64,000 bases of DNA from Gilvimarinus xylanilyticus. GTDB lineage: Bacteria; Pseudomonadota; Gammaproteobacteria; Pseudomonadales; Cellvibrionaceae. The stretch is taken from contig NZ_JAMFTH010000001.1 in assembly GCF_024195295.1 (NCBI RefSeq), positions 1,791,428 to 1,855,427 on the forward strand, given 5' to 3'. The notes under the pieces are model-generated. The model was given only the letters and a program-made list of their open reading frames with translations. It searched no databases and had not been told where the DNA came from. Below are positions 27,164 to 36,245 of the stretch, one piece after another (the first letter of the stretch is position 1; the number at the start of each line of letters is the position of its first letter). A program made the position numbers and the translations under genes.

Positions 27164-28516
27164 CTATAACGGCCAGCGGGTGCGCAGCTCTGTTAAATCA
27201 ATACTCTGCCAGCGTTTGATACCGAAATATCGCAGACATAGGCAGGCAGGGGTTGAGATGGCCACAAACAGTAGAAATATTGGGTTACCAATTCCGTCCA
27301 AGGAACTGGATATACTGAAGTAGACACTCACCACAATTAACAGTACAAGCGACCCCAGTTTACTTAGCATACTATCCTGGCCATAAACCAAAAACAGCCA
27401 ATAGCACACCAGCAGAGCAATGAGTAACGCGCTAACTGTCATCAGAATGACATTACTCATCGGTACAAGTCCCACCATAGCGAGAAATGTGTATACCACT
27501 GCAGCGGGTAGTAACGCTAAAGGTGATAAAAGCCATATCGAACGGTCCATAAAGCGGGCAAGCTGCGCACGACTATCGGGTAACAATAACCAATAGGCAC
27601 GATAGCGACGACACATATTGGTGATAAGCCCAGCCACTATAAATGCCGGTATAAGAAAAATAACCGGCGTGTTGGTCACCAATTCGGCGTGCAATATATT
27701 TTCAATGGATCCGTCACCATTAACGTATTCCAGTACCCCAAAAAGAAGTACACCCGCTACGACCACTGCGCTCCCTGCTAGCACCACACCCGAGAACGGG
27801 CGATTGGTGTGCATTACTGTTTTGATGAAGTTGTAGAAACTATTGTTGTTAATACGAACATCGGGAAACAGTACAAAAGTCTGGCGCGACCGAAACAGCT
27901 GCAGTTTATCTTCCGGTTTCATTGTGATTCGGCCCTGCGTCGCAAACTTGTAAATAGCGACCCAACTACATAGCGACACGACTACAGCCGCCACTTCAAG
28001 CCCGGACACACCACCTGAAATCTGCAGAGACACCTGTTCCCAGGAGACAAAGTTACTCACCCCCATAAACACTAGCCAAGTCAATACAACAGCGACCTGG
28101 AAAAAAGCAATTAAGAAAAAGGTGCAAAGGCTGACTAGCGCCGACACCAGCAGCGCGATGCGTACAACCTCTACACTCAACTGCTGCTGAAAAAATGCCG
28201 TGGCCGTTAACGTCCACAAAGCCAATACCGTAGCGGCGATCTGCAACAGCATTTTTGCCGAGTCGCCACAAAGCATAAAGGCCCGGGCACTCAATAAGAT
28301 GCGCATTCGCATTGGTACGATAAACAGCCCCATGCTGTAGGCCATAATTAAAAACCCCAAGCCATGGTATAGGGCTTTGTCAGCGCCCTTTGCCTGAAAC
28401 ACCGCACAAACCGAGAGCACCAATACAGATCCGACAAATATAAACCACTGCCAAGCACGGGGTGGCACCAGCAGATAACGTCCTATACCGAGGTAGCGTG
28501 CTAAATTAGTTTGCAT
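27164..28516 (-). CDS. Polytopic ABC-operon membrane protein
   Basis: Membrane protein of 450 residues with about 12 hydrophobic helices in two halves separated by a soluble stretch (about 197-225, FATQGRITMKPEDKLQLF). No catalytic motif was recognised. It overlaps the ATPase gene upstream by 11 bp, so it is almost certainly the membrane subunit of that ABC exporter, comparable to the large permease-like proteins of YtrA-regulated operons. Confidence 0.7.
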   Translation of the reverse strand: MQTNLARYLGIGRYLLVPPRAWQWFIFVGSVLVLSVCAVFQAKGADKALYHGLGFLIMAYSMGLFIVPMRMRILLSARAFMLCGDSAKMLLQIAATVLALWTLTATAFFQQQLSVEVVRIALLVSALVSLCTFFLIAFFQVAVVLTWLVFMGVSNFVSWEQVSLQISGGVSGLEVAAVVVSLCSWVAIYKFATQGRITMKPEDKLQLFRSRQTFVLFPDVRINNNSFYNFIKTVMHTNRPFSGVVLAGSAVVVAGVLLFGVLEYVNGDGSIENILHAELVTNTPVIFLIPAFIVAGLITNMCRRYRAYWLLLPDSRAQLARFMDRSIWLLSPLALLPAAVVYTFLAMVGLVPMSNVILMTVSALLIALLVCYWLFLVYGQDSMLSKLGSLVLLIVVSVYFSISSSLDGIGNPIFLLFVAISTPACLCLRYFGIKRWQSIDLTELRTRWPL

Positions 28517-29414
28517 AGGTTCCCCCGTGCCAATAGAGAAAGATATCCTCCAAAGACAAACCCGAGGCCTTTACCTGACTGGCGCCCAAGCTCAGCAACT
28601 GCTCCCGCTTGGCATCATTCCAGTCCTTAATCACCAGCTGACCACCGTGGGGTGAGTTCTGTGAAAAGAGTATCTGATCAATACCGATAACCGCTTTATC
28701 AGTCAGCGCGCCACTATAATCAACCCGAACCACAGTCTCATACAATGTATCCAGAGGCTGGTCACAAGTGAGTGTGCCGTTTTGCAGACACCACACCCGG
28801 CTTACAATACGCTCCATATCCGACACGATATGCGAGGAAAAAATAATCGCGGTATGTTCGCGACAGGCATAGTCCATTAGCTGCTGAAAAAACTGGCGCC
28901 GGGCAATAGGGTCTAGCGAGGCGACCGGTTCGTCCAGCACCAGCAGATCCGGGTTGTGGGCCACGGCTAGCACAATTGCAAGTTTTTGTTTTTGCCCTTC
29001 GGACATACGCCGGATGCGTTTCCCCTCAGACAGCTCCCATTCGGGCATCAGCTGTTTTAGTAAATCGTCATTCCATTCGGGGCGCAGCTGACGGTATAAA
29101 TCAAACAACTGCTTAGGCGTCATTTCGCCGGGCAGCTCATCGCGCTGGGGCACATAGCCAATGCGCTGTTTGGTGGCGGGCGCAAGCTCGGTTGATTTTT
29201 CGCCCCACAACTGACATTGCCCAAACGCGGGCGCGCCAAAGCCCAAGAGCGTTTCCAGCAAGGTGGTTTTACCCGAGCCGTTTTTACCCAGCAGTCCAAC
29301 CACATCCCCGGGCCGAACCTGGGTGGTAATATCCTGTAAGATCGTTTGCCCACCCAGCTGGCGCTGCAGGTTAGTAATTTGCACAGGAATTTTTAGAGTG
29401 TTGACCGAATTCAT
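28506..29414 (-). CDS. ABC transporter ATPase of GntR-regulated exporter
   Basis: ATP-binding protein of 302 residues. Walker A GLLGKNGSGKTTLLE (about 36-50), signature RMSEGQKQKLAIVLA (about 138-152), Walker B LLVLDEPVASLDP (about 158-170), switch region FSSHIVSDMERI. A C-terminal extension of about 75 residues (220-302) is of the YtrB/CcmA-like type. Overlaps by 4 bp with the CPBP gene and 11 bp with the membrane subunit. Confidence 0.9.
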   Translation of the reverse strand: MNSVNTLKIPVQITNLQRQLGGQTILQDITTQVRPGDVVGLLGKNGSGKTTLLETLLGFGAPAFGQCQLWGEKSTELAPATKQRIGYVPQRDELPGEMTPKQLFDLYRQLRPEWNDDLLKQLMPEWELSEGKRIRRMSEGQKQKLAIVLAVAHNPDLLVLDEPVASLDPIARRQFFQQLMDYACREHTAIIFSSHIVSDMERIVSRVWCLQNGTLTCDQPLDTLYETVVRVDYSGALTDKAVIGIDQILFSQNSPHGGQLVIKDWNDAKREQLLSLGASQVKASGLSLEDIFLYWHGGTYAN

Positions 29415-30181
29415 AGCGACGCCCCCAAGAATAGTAAGGCGACGTAAGACACCAGATTATTGACCGCGTGTAGTAACCAAGGGGTAAAGATTGATCCGGT
29501 ACACTCGCGGGCCAAGCCCAAAATAACAGAGAATACCGCCAGTTGAATCAGCAACCAAAGGTTGTACTGCCCCACATGCAAAAGCACAAATAGCACGCTG
29601 GTAACCAGTAAGGTTCCCGCGAGCCCCAACCAACTGTGGCGCAAGGCTTTAAACATATAGCCGCGAAATATCAGCTCTTCCAGCAGTGGCGCGAGCAACA
29701 CAATCACTAAAAACATGGGCCAGTGGAAGCGCTCCCCCATCGCCTGGGTAAAGGCATCCGCAGGCACATCGACCAGAGTGTGCATCACGCCGGCCAGCAA
29801 CTGGTACACGGCCCAAATACCCAGCCATAATCCCACTTGGCGCCCGGTGACGCGCGTAAAAGCAAGGGTCTTGTCCCAGCGCTGGTCAGTAAAATTAGCG
29901 GCCCAGAAGATAATCGGCAACAAAAAAACAAATTGTGTGACATACACACCCGCCAAAACATCCGGGTTGTAAGCCTGGGAAGAAATCATTGCTTCAATAT
30001 CGGCGGGGCTTAACTCGGGCTGGGCAGCCGCCATAAAAACGCCATAGCAAAAGAAAAACAGCAGCGCCGCCAAGGCGCCCACCGCTGCCATTAACAACAG
30101 CCAGCCAATAGCCCGGCCAGCGCGGGGGTAGTATTTCTCAGCCGCCTCGTGCGACGGTTCGACTTGATCCAAGGTTTGCAT
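29411..30181 (-). CDS. CPBP-family intramembrane metalloprotease
   Basis: First gene of the operon, 256 residues, about seven hydrophobic helices. CPBP (Abi) motifs: LLEELIFRGYMFKALRH with the EE-xxx-R core near residue 155, LLHVGQYN near 197, and LLHAVNNLVSY near 232. These proteases process CAAX proteins, or peptides linked to bacteriocin immunity. Start 30181 is chosen because GGAGG lies 5 nt upstream; longer frames to 30193 and 30250 lack a site. It overlaps the ATPase gene by 4 bp (ATGA). Confidence 0.85.
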   Translation of the reverse strand: MQTLDQVEPSHEAAEKYYPRAGRAIGWLLLMAAVGALAALLFFFCYGVFMAAAQPELSPADIEAMISSQAYNPDVLAGVYVTQFVFLLPIIFWAANFTDQRWDKTLAFTRVTGRQVGLWLGIWAVYQLLAGVMHTLVDVPADAFTQAMGERFHWPMFLVIVLLAPLLEELIFRGYMFKALRHSWLGLAGTLLVTSVLFVLLHVGQYNLWLLIQLAVFSVILGLARECTGSIFTPWLLHAVNNLVSYVALLFLGASL

Positions 30182-30208
30182 ATCGCCCTCCATAGAGTGT
30201 TTTCTTAT

Positions 30209-30230
30209 GTGTATTATACAAACAATACAC
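30209..30230. promoter_or_regulatory. Probable YtrA/GntR operator over operon promoter
   Basis: Perfect inverted repeat GTGTATT-N8-AATACAC (30209-30230) with a further AATACAC at 30232-30238. On the minus strand it contains a TATAAT -10 hexamer (complement of 30213-30218), 32 bp before the CPBP start. GTGTA/TACAC arms fit GntR-family half-sites. Binding would block the operon promoter, so negative autoregulation by the GntR gene at 26787 is inferred. Confidence 0.7.
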
Positions 30231-30303
30231 CAATACACATGAGAGGGCAAAATAATATTTGTTCGGCGAAGGAATAAAATCAGGAGAAAGGAGAGAGAAG
30301 AGA

Positions 30304-30328
30304 GGGGAGCGCCCGCGATGAGCGCCCC
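30304..30328 (-). terminator. Possible terminator after RND gene
   Basis: GC-rich imperfect hairpin (GGGG-A-GCGC with GCGC-CCC) between the RND exporter stop and the start of the CPBP operon. The minus-strand side is pyrimidine-rich but has no uninterrupted U-tract, so this is a weak call. Confidence 0.35.
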
Positions 30329-30393
30329 TTTAGGCCTAGAGTGGCAGGCTTAGAATAATAGACCTAATCGATGGAGCCACAACAGTAACGCGG

Positions 30394-32964
30394 CTAGGGC
30401 TCCTTACCAAATGGCTTGGTAATTAACACCAGCTTGGGCAACAAAGTCAATGAACCCAAAATAGCGGCAAACATCGCCAGAGCCGTGAGCGAGCCGAAGT
30501 AGATAGACGGAATAAACTGTGACAGGGTCAGTATCAAAAACCCGACAATAATAATCACCGCCGTGTAAAACATCGCCCGCCCGATGGAGGCGTGGGAGTT
30601 ATGCATGGCCTCTACATAATTGCCCGCCCGGGAAAACTCGTCGCGAAAGCGGTACAAATAGTGAATCGCGTGGTCCACCCCTACCCCCACGGTAATCGCG
30701 GCGATGGTGATGGTCATCATATCCAGCGGAATTCCCGCCAGGCCCATCCCCCCCAAAACCACGCCCGCGGCCAAGAGGTTGGGCAGCAACGAAATAATGG
30801 CAATGGTAAGCGAGCGGAACAGAATCAGGAACATCAGCATAATGCCCAGAAACACCGCGCCCAGGGTGACAATTTGTGACTTAAACAGGCTTTGCAACAT
30901 GTTGTTGTAAAGCACCAGCATGCCGGTAAAGTGCACTTGCTCAGGCTTAAAGCCCACATCGTTTTGTGCATAGGCGCGAATTTGTTCTACCAGTTCCGCG
31001 CGCTGTAAATCGGGGCTGGTTTCTATCACCCGCAGGGTTAAACGCGTCTGACCATGCTCATCCGACAAATAAGGCGCCACCAAAAAGCTGCGAATATCGT
31101 CCGATAACATATTGCGCACCACGCCCAACTCAAAGTTATTCAAGCTGCCGCCGTTAATATCCTGCGCCACCTGATACATGGTGCACAGTGATTGCACCTT
31201 GCCCACCTCGGGCAAGGATTCTAAATACCGGTGCAGCTGGCATACATTGTCGAGCCCCACAGGGTTAAACCAGGCGCTCTCGATATTGCTTTGCGACTCG
31301 CTTTGCTCGCCAAAAGGGTCGCCGCCAAAGGGATCATCAAACTCATCACCGGCTGTGCTATCGCTTTGCTCGGCAAAGGGGTCGTCAAAACCAAACTCGT
31401 CGTCTTGGGCGGGCTCAGCGCTTTCATTTTTCGCTGCCGGCTCGGGTTCTGGCTCGGCGGGAGCGTCCAGCACAATATCCAGACTAATAGTGCCGCCCAG
31501 CTGCTGATCGATGACCGACATGCCCTGGTAAATTTCCGTGTCTTTGTGGAAATAGTCGATAAATTTATTTTCCACCTTCAGCTGGCTCATGCCGTAAACG
31601 CTAATACCACCAATTAACAGCGCGAGTATGACCACCAGTGCACCATGGCGCTCGGCAATGCGGGAAAAACGCAAGGTGGTTGCCGCCGACTGATCGCCTT
31701 TATCTTTAGGCTCGCCTTTTGACAACAGCATAAGCGCACTGGGCAAGAGCAAAAACGCCAGCACCAAGGCGTAACTAAGGCCGATGGTCATCATCCAGCC
31801 AAAGTCGATCACCGGGCGAATATCGCTGACCACTAACGAGACAAAAGCAACAATAGTGGTGAGCGCGGTATACAGGCAGGGTTTGGCCATTTGCCCGGCG
31901 GTTGCCATAACCAGCTCGGCCTGGGGCCAATCGGGATGGCGGGCGTGGAGTTCGCGGTAACGCACCACCAGGTGGATGGTAATCGCCAGAGTCATAATCA
32001 GCAGCAAGGCGACAAAATTAGACGAGATAACCGTCAGGCGCCAATCTACCCAACTCAGCAAGCCCAGCACCGTTACCACCGCCATGACACAGACGGCTAA
32101 AGGCAGTACCACAAAGCGCGTTTGGCGAAAAATAACCGCCAGCATCAGAATAATAAAAACAATAATCGCCGAGCCAAACACCACCAGATCACTGCGAATA
32201 AAGTCGATCATATCGGCGGTAATCATACTGACCCCACCCAGGAATACCTCGGCCCGGTCATCGTATTGGCTGAGGATATGGCGAATGGTTTCGACCCGTT
32301 GATGATCTTGCGCCATCAGCTCGGTACGGTAGGCGAGAAATTCGGCGCTCACGGTGTCCAGCCGTTGCTGTTCGGTCTCGCTCAATCCCTCGGATTTGCT
32401 TTTAGCGCGCAGGGCATCGCGCTCGCGCACCATCTCAATGTAGCGGTTATTGACCTCCAGGTTTAATTGTATCGCCGTGGTTTTTTCATCCGGTGAGAGT
32501 AAGGTGTCGCGATAAATAGGGCTTTGCAAAAACTCTTTTTTGGCCATTTCCATATCCACGCCCGGGCTTAGCAGCGTGCGGGTGGATTCCTGCTGCTCGG
32601 CCAGCGAGCGCATGGGGCTGTACAGCAAGGGCACGGTCAAAATAGAGTTTATGCTATTAACCCCCTGCACCTCGGCCAACTCGCCCTGCAGCTGTTGCAA
32701 GGTATCGAGTGATTGCTCAGAAAACATCGGCTGGTGGGGGGTGTAGGTCACCACCAGAAAATCGCCGCTTTGGTAGCGCTTATTTATCTGGCGAAAGTAA
32801 TCCAGCGAGTTGTCGCTCTCTAATGTCAGCGAGTCGGCCGAGGCATCCAGTTTAAAATTGGGTAAGCCCATGGCGGCGACAATGGTCAGAGCGATAATGC
32901 ACAACAATACCCAGCGCGGGTATTGGGTAATCAGGGTTCGGTAGGCAGAGGTGAGTAGCTTCAT
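30394..32964 (-). CDS. RND/MMPL-superfamily exporter
   Basis: Predicted RND-superfamily permease of 856 residues. It shows the typical duplication: one N-terminal helix, a large periplasmic domain, a six-helix bundle (about 230-420), then a second such half ending with helices about 690-850 (PNLLAAGVVLGGMGLAGIPLD, TVGVGVDHAIHYLYRF). The second periplasmic domain carries an unusual acidic, Glu/Pro/Ser/Phe-rich insert at about 500-560 with repeated DDPF/GEQ units. Relatives export lipids or hopanoids; the substrate is unknown. Transcribed alone. Confidence 0.85.
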   Translation of the reverse strand: MKLLTSAYRTLITQYPRWVLLCIIALTIVAAMGLPNFKLDASADSLTLESDNSLDYFRQINKRYQSGDFLVVTYTPHQPMFSEQSLDTLQQLQGELAEVQGVNSINSILTVPLLYSPMRSLAEQQESTRTLLSPGVDMEMAKKEFLQSPIYRDTLLSPDEKTTAIQLNLEVNNRYIEMVRERDALRAKSKSEGLSETEQQRLDTVSAEFLAYRTELMAQDHQRVETIRHILSQYDDRAEVFLGGVSMITADMIDFIRSDLVVFGSAIIVFIILMLAVIFRQTRFVVLPLAVCVMAVVTVLGLLSWVDWRLTVISSNFVALLLIMTLAITIHLVVRYRELHARHPDWPQAELVMATAGQMAKPCLYTALTTIVAFVSLVVSDIRPVIDFGWMMTIGLSYALVLAFLLLPSALMLLSKGEPKDKGDQSAATTLRFSRIAERHGALVVILALLIGGISVYGMSQLKVENKFIDYFHKDTEIYQGMSVIDQQLGGTISLDIVLDAPAEPEPEPAAKNESAEPAQDDEFGFDDPFAEQSDSTAGDEFDDPFGGDPFGEQSESQSNIESAWFNPVGLDNVCQLHRYLESLPEVGKVQSLCTMYQVAQDINGGSLNNFELGVVRNMLSDDIRSFLVAPYLSDEHGQTRLTLRVIETSPDLQRAELVEQIRAYAQNDVGFKPEQVHFTGMLVLYNNMLQSLFKSQIVTLGAVFLGIMLMFLILFRSLTIAIISLLPNLLAAGVVLGGMGLAGIPLDMMTITIAAITVGVGVDHAIHYLYRFRDEFSRAGNYVEAMHNSHASIGRAMFYTAVIIIVGFLILTLSQFIPSIYFGSLTALAMFAAILGSLTLLPKLVLITKPFGKEP

Positions 32965-33030
32965 GCGTTCGAGCGGCTCCTTGGGATCAGACCTGTTGGC
33001 AAAGGCGTATTATGCGGTAAGTCGCGGTGT

Positions 33031-33336
33031 TTAGCGATCCGAGTGTCCCAAATCTCGCTCGGGGCTAAGCTGATCGCGAATCCGTTGTTTAAGCACTTTC
33101 GCCTCGGGGAACCCGCCGTCGCGCTGACGCTCCCACACCAACGTATCATCCAGCCAGATGGCAAACACACCACCAGAGCCCGGCTGCAAGCTCACCCGAT
33201 CCAGCTCGTCCGGAAAAGTGCTTAATAGCTCCTGCTGCATCCATGCTGCGCGCAGCATCCAGCGGCACAGATTACAGTAATGAATAATGACCTGATTGCG
33301 AGCCTCGGGGGGCGCACTAAAATCGTTAAATGCCAT
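33031..33336 (-). CDS. SelT/SelW/SelH (Rdx) family protein
   Basis: Thioredoxin-like protein of 101 residues with an N-terminal CxxC in HYCNLCRWMLRAAW (residues about 20-33) and the family GSGGVFAIWLDDTLVWER core. The selenocysteine of animal homologues is a cysteine here. A redox role is inferred from the family. Start 33336 is preceded by AAGGAG at 7 nt; the frame extends to 33357. It is upstream of the RND gene with a 66-bp gap, possibly one transcript. Confidence 0.85.
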   Translation of the reverse strand: MAFNDFSAPPEARNQVIIHYCNLCRWMLRAAWMQQELLSTFPDELDRVSLQPGSGGVFAIWLDDTLVWERQRDGGFPEAKVLKQRIRDQLSPERDLGHSDR

Positions 33337-33841
33337 GTCTATCTCCTTGTCGTCCACACCGCGAGGCAGGCGTAATCGGACGTAATCGCGTATTTATTGA
33401 TTTTGCCGCAATATGGGCGAATCTGTGGGTTTTATCCGCAAACATTAACCCTCGGTTCATCGCGGCGCGTCGTATACCTCGTATTAGCGCGGCCCCATAA
33501 ATGGCCGATTTATTCGCGCTGCGGCCGATAAATGTGCTGTATATCCACCCCTATTATTGTCGGGCGGGTTACTATTAAAGCCGTAGCAACTAGACCCGTA
33601 GCAAGAAGGTAACGGCAGGTAAAACGCTGACAATGACACCACCTTTCACCGCTGCCATCCCCAGGGCCCTCACTTACCCATCACCAAGCGGGCCCACTGG
33701 CGAGCAGGCGGTGGTCGCTCGCATGGGTAGACCGCGTAGGAGTCACTATGGTTCAAACGACGAAACACGCTATAGTAGAAAGGCAGGCGGTGCCAGTGCG
33801 CCTTCAATTGCTACTTTGATGCAATAAACAAGACTTTACCC
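33337..33841. other. 505-bp intergenic region with a hairpin
   Basis: No convincing gene. A 64-codon frame at 33633 lacks family resemblance and natural composition. A nested hairpin is visible near 33673-33732: outer arms TACCCAT/ATGGGTA and inner arms GCGAGC/GCTCGC. A possible -10 (TATAGT) lies near 33772, before the FHA gene. The region may hold the FHA gene leader; nothing more can be supported. Confidence 0.4.
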
Positions 33842-34426
33842 ATGGGCAGTGCAGAATCTACCGTGCAAGCTTCCGACTCATCGCAAATTGCCGCTCCCGC
33901 TTCAGAGCCCGCCTGGCAACTGGTGGCCGAGGGCAGCTGGTTGGCGGGCCAGATATTTACCATTGAGCCGAATAAACGCTACACCATTGGTCGCGCCAGC
34001 GACTGTGATATTGCCATTAACGGCTCGCACCTGTCGCGCCGTCACGCCGAAATTTCTCTGGTAGGCAGCGCCCTGCGCATTCACGATTTACACTCGGCCA
34101 ATGGCACCTACCTGAACGAGAAACCCGTCGAGGACGACCTGGCCCATCACGGCGACCAGATGCGTCTGGATGTCTATCGTTTCCGAATTGTAAACCCGGC
34201 TTACGAGCCCCCGAAACCCCGCACTCCCACAATCACCGCCGGGGCACTGCCCCAGGTAGATCGCAAACCCCTGCCCTCGGCCCACAAGCGCTGGAAAACC
34301 AAACCCACCTCGCCCGGCAACCGCATTGAGCCTACCACAGAGAACAACTCGCCCGCGGCATTATGGCTAGTGCTGGGGGCTTGCCTGGCCGCAGCGGTAG
34401 TTGTGGGCGCCCTGCTGTTTGCCTGA
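33842..34426 (+). CDS. FHA-domain membrane protein
   Basis: Protein of 194 residues with a forkhead-associated phosphothreonine-binding domain at about 25-115 (YTIGRASDCDIAINGSHLSRRHAEI, then LHSANGTYLNEKPV). A Pro-rich linker and a single C-terminal transmembrane helix (AALWLVLGACLAAAVVVGALLF) follow. It would be tail-anchored with the FHA domain in the cytoplasm. No Ser/Thr kinase gene is adjacent, so the partner is unknown. No strong ribosome-binding site precedes the ATG. Confidence 0.85.
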   Translation: MGSAESTVQASDSSQIAAPASEPAWQLVAEGSWLAGQIFTIEPNKRYTIGRASDCDIAINGSHLSRRHAEISLVGSALRIHDLHSANGTYLNEKPVEDDLAHHGDQMRLDVYRFRIVNPAYEPPKPRTPTITAGALPQVDRKPLPSAHKRWKTKPTSPGNRIEPTTENNSPAALWLVLGACLAAAVVVGALLFA

Positions 34427-34480
34427 CACGAGTGTGGTAGAATCCCCGCCGCTAATGACAACCACACCGGAATATCTGCT

Positions 34481-35011
34481 ATGAGCTTTGACAAGGTCCC
34501 CTCTGGCAAAAGCCTGCCAGACGATATGAACGTCATCATCGAAATCCCCATGAATGGCGAGCCCATTAAATACGAAGTGGATAAAGACAGCGACTGCGTG
34601 TTTGTCGACCGCGTACTGGGCACCTCAATGCACTACCCCTGCAACTATGGTTACGTGCCTCACACGCTGTGCGGCGACGGTGACCCGGTTGATGTACTGG
34701 TACTGTTAAATCACGCGCTGATGCCAGGCTCAGTCATCCGCTGCCGCCCCATCGGCGTGCTGAAAATGACCGATGAATCCGGCGAAGACGCGAAAGTACT
34801 GGCCGTACCCGTCGACAAAGTGACCCCGCTGTACACCAAAGTAAAATCCGTTGACGATGTACCGGAAATCACCCTGAAATCCATTGAGCACTTCTTTGAG
34901 CGCTACAAAGATCTGGAAGATGGCAAATGGGTGAAAGTCGACGGCTGGGAAGGTGTTGAAGCCGCCCGCGCCGAAATTAGCGACTCGGTAGAGCGTTACA
35001 ATAAAGGCTAA
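34481..35011 (+). CDS. ppa: Inorganic pyrophosphatase
   Basis: Family I soluble pyrophosphatase of 176 residues, the usual bacterial length, splitting pyrophosphate to drive biosynthesis. The signature [10 protein letters not shown] (about 66-75) with the metal-binding aspartates is intact, as are [18 protein letters not shown] and KVDGWEG. Followed by a canonical terminator at 35053. Confidence 0.96.
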   Translation: MSFDKVPSGKSLPDDMNVIIEIPMNGEPIKYEVDKDSDCVFVDRVLGTSMHYPCNYGYVPHTLCGDGDPVDVLVLLNHALMPGSVIRCRPIGVLKMTDESGEDAKVLAVPVDKVTPLYTKVKSVDDVPEITLKSIEHFFERYKDLEDGKWVKVDGWEGVEAARAEISDSVERYNKG

Positions 35012-35052
35012 TCTCGAAAGGCTAATCTCGATGTCTCTTTGGGATTAGAATG

Positions 35053-35076
35053 AAGGCGGCTGCGGCCGCCTTTTTT
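35053..35076 (+). terminator. Rho-independent terminator of ppa
   Basis: Stem AAGGCGGC-TGCG-GCCGCCTT at 35053-35072 running into a T-tract (to 35076), 41 bp after the ppa stop codon. Confidence 0.9.
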
Positions 35077-35100
35077 GTGCCTGGAGTTTTGTGCGGACGA

Positions 35101-35811
35101 CTACTGCAAACTCAGCCCACTGATATCCGGTTGGACCGGCGTTTTCTCATCTTTTAGCTGTCCCAAATCAGCACCGGCGGGGGCTAACTCTGCCTCTAAC
35201 TCGGCTACCGCCACAGACGGCGCCTCCCGGCGCTCTTGGGGCGAGAGCAAATCCGCGCCTGGCTCCGAAAGTCCCCAATCATCCACCTCAAGCTCGGGCA
35301 GGGGCAGATCGTGGCGGGCGTCCTCGGGCAACATATTCTCGCCCGCTGGCGCCACGTCAAAACTAGGCACAGCTACCTCAGGCGCCGCCTGGGTGCGCCG
35401 CTCGGCTTGATCCAACAGCGGCCCTTCCGCCGGGCGCAAGGTGTAAGCCGCCAAATCAAGATCGACCGGCTCAGTGCGGCTTCGCTCGGTAGCGCGCAGC
35501 AAACTTACCCCTACAGGCGCCAGGGATAATCCGCGCTGCCGTGGTGCAGCGGCTTTAGGCTTAGCACGGTCTGCTGCCGAAACCACGGCCACCTCGGCCC
35601 CGGCCTTGCGCAATACTTGTTGGTACTTTTGCGCGGTGGGCTTATCCAGACCGCGCTTTACCGCTACTGGACGACCGCTAAACAGCGCTTCTATTTTCTG
35701 CGCATCGGCCTTAAACAGCTGCTGCAGACGCTGTTTGACCTCAACCAAGTTGGCGCCCAATACAATATCGCCGCGAAAAACCAGATCGAATTGTGGGTTG
35801 TTATCATCCAT
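35101..35811 (-). CDS. Uncharacterised protein with acidic Pro-rich tail
   Basis: Hypothetical protein of 236 residues. The first about 80 residues form a compact predicted alpha/beta domain (FDLVFRGDIVLGANLVEV, then FKADAQKIEALFSGRPVAVK and YQQVLRKAGAEVAVV). The rest is low-complexity, rich in Ala, Pro and Glu, with repeated LAPxGxxLL-type and PAGENMLPE-like segments that look like short recurring motifs. No membrane segment or signal peptide. Not recognised. Convergent with ppa. Confidence 0.6.
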   Translation of the reverse strand: MDDNNPQFDLVFRGDIVLGANLVEVKQRLQQLFKADAQKIEALFSGRPVAVKRGLDKPTAQKYQQVLRKAGAEVAVVSAADRAKPKAAAPRQRGLSLAPVGVSLLRATERSRTEPVDLDLAAYTLRPAEGPLLDQAERRTQAAPEVAVPSFDVAPAGENMLPEDARHDLPLPELEVDDWGLSEPGADLLSPQERREAPSVAVAELEAELAPAGADLGQLKDEKTPVQPDISGLSLQ

Positions 35812-36025
35812 CGCCTTCCCTCGGGTCGCTACGAATAGGGTTGCTTTTACCTATCTTAGCACGAGCTTACACCGCAACGCTTAGTGCCAGAGCCCGGCAA
35901 CTCTGGCTCATACCAAAATCACAAGCTCGCACCGAGTTAATGTGACAAAACGATCTGGATAGCGACCCCACCTAGGGCCATACTGAATGGCCCCAATAAG
36001 AGCAATCAGGAAGCGAGGGCAGCAT

Positions 36026-36241
36026 ATGCAACAAGCGGCCAAAACTCTGCCACAAGACCCCATCCGGGTTTCGGTGCTACAGCGAGTGGAGCGGGATATT
36101 GCCCATTTGACCGATAAAATCCACGCCCTTGAGCAACAACCCCACGCCAATGACCAACTGCTTGCGGCTTACCGTTTAATGCTCCAAACCCGTACCGAGG
36201 TGCTCGCCTGCCTGACCGGCAGCGATGATCACTACCACTGA
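36026..36241 (+). CDS. Small coiled-coil hypothetical protein
   Basis: Protein of 71 residues, mostly helical and heptad-like (LQRVERDIAHLTDKIHALEQQ), from ATG 36026 with GAGGG about 7 nt upstream; the open frame reaches back to 35987. No known family recognised. It ends 4 bp before the convergent cysE gene. Confidence 0.5.
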   Translation: MQQAAKTLPQDPIRVSVLQRVERDIAHLTDKIHALEQQPHANDQLLAAYRLMLQTRTEVLACLTGSDDHYH

Positions 36242-36245
36242 ATAC

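Noticed and set aside
33633-33827. 64-codon frame upstream of the FHA gene
   Set aside because: No ribosome-binding site, unnatural composition and no motif; it overlaps the hairpin region.
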